Origin: an uncultured Bacteroidia bacterium
GTDB taxonomy: Bacteria; Bacteroidota; Bacteroidia; Bacteroidales; UBA932
Length of the DNA stretch: 64,000 nt
Reading direction: 5' to 3'
NCBI GenBank assembly: GCA_902785575.1
Contig: CACZZF010000008.1
Location: forward strand, 41,237-105,236
Made by a program: the position numbers and the translations under genes. Of the stretch, positions 63,694 through 64,000 are shown one piece after another (within the stretch, counting starts at the first letter, position 1; each line of letters begins with the position of its first letter). The notes beneath the pieces are model-generated. The model did not search any database. It had not been told where the DNA came from and worked only from the letters and a program-made list of their open reading frames with translations.

Positions 63694-63767
63694 TAGGCCC
63701 TGGCAGAGTTGAACTGCCGACCTCTACATTATCAGTGTAGCGCTCTAACCAACTGAGCTAAGAGCCT
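63694..63767 (-). tRNA. tRNA-Ile (anticodon GAT)
   Basis: The minus strand folds as a 74-base cloverleaf: acceptor AGGCTCT/AGGGCCT, D arm GCTC...GAGC, anticodon stem CTACA/TGTAG around CTGATAA, T arm GGCAG/CTGCC. No CCA is encoded. It lies 73 bases downstream of the 16S 3' end, the usual place for tRNA-Ile in an rRNA operon. Confidence 0.95.
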
Positions 63768-63840
63768 ATATAATAAAGAAAGATTAGCACAAGGTTTCCC
63801 ACCTTGTCACCAGAGCGTCACTGTCAGAGTCAAACTCCAA

Positions 63841-64000
<160 letters not shown>

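Overview
The window looks like a chromosomal piece of an uncultured Bacteroidales bacterium, probably from gut or rumen (inference). Supporting signs are SusC/SusD genes, many short-signal lipoproteins, promoters of the Bacteroides type (TTTG, about 20 bases, TAnnTTTG), a fimbrillin gene, the guaB-SurA-OstA gene order, and a 16S rRNA 3' end. No phage, CRISPR array or complete insertion sequence is visible.

Layout. 1-9,153: a minus-strand operon of two GH92 alpha-mannosidases, a beta-propeller glycosidase and a Tat-type phosphoesterase. It is bracketed by two AAA ATPase genes that each have an inverted-repeat operator. 9,240-10,602: a tyrosine recombinase gene between inverted copies of the susC 5' end. 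10,571-17,286: susC, susD and a surface beta-helix lipoprotein, strongly codon-biased. 17,455-27,833: a GH127-like gene, two two-domain phosphoesterase fusions, a ROK sugar kinase, an MGH1-type glycosidase and a third GH92. 27,927-34,299: envelope genes (OstA-like, two SurA-like) and guaB. 34,355-40,844: a BIG2 lipoprotein, a fimbrillin plus small partner between 122-bp direct repeats, a GH29 fucosidase and a radical SAM gene. 40,923-54,907: an NlpC/P60 peptidase, SLC13 transporter, nitroreductase, tricorn-like protease, a mosaic M64 peptidase, asd, galE and a PBP4-like peptidase. 54,910-63,426: another BIG2 protein, a peptide deformylase with a lipoprotein signal, radA, a phosphodiesterase, rsmE, tsaC and an orphan lipoprotein. 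63,432-64,000: tRNA-Ala, tRNA-Ile and the 16S 3' end on the minus strand, with no 23S where one is expected.

How it fits together. The first 28 kb reads as a glycan-utilisation region for alpha-mannosides carrying phosphate or phosphodiester groups: SusC/SusD import, GH92 trimming, several phosphatases and phosphodiesterases, then a ROK kinase. No sigma/anti-sigma pair or hybrid two-component regulator is seen near susC. The regulator in its usual place appears to be a self-contained DNA switch: a 1.2-kb segment carrying the recombinase and the susC promoter, bounded by 31-bp perfect inverted repeats that include the susC start codon. On the far side the same start codon leads into a 21-codon dead-end frame followed by a terminator. 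This switch is the most interesting system in the window.
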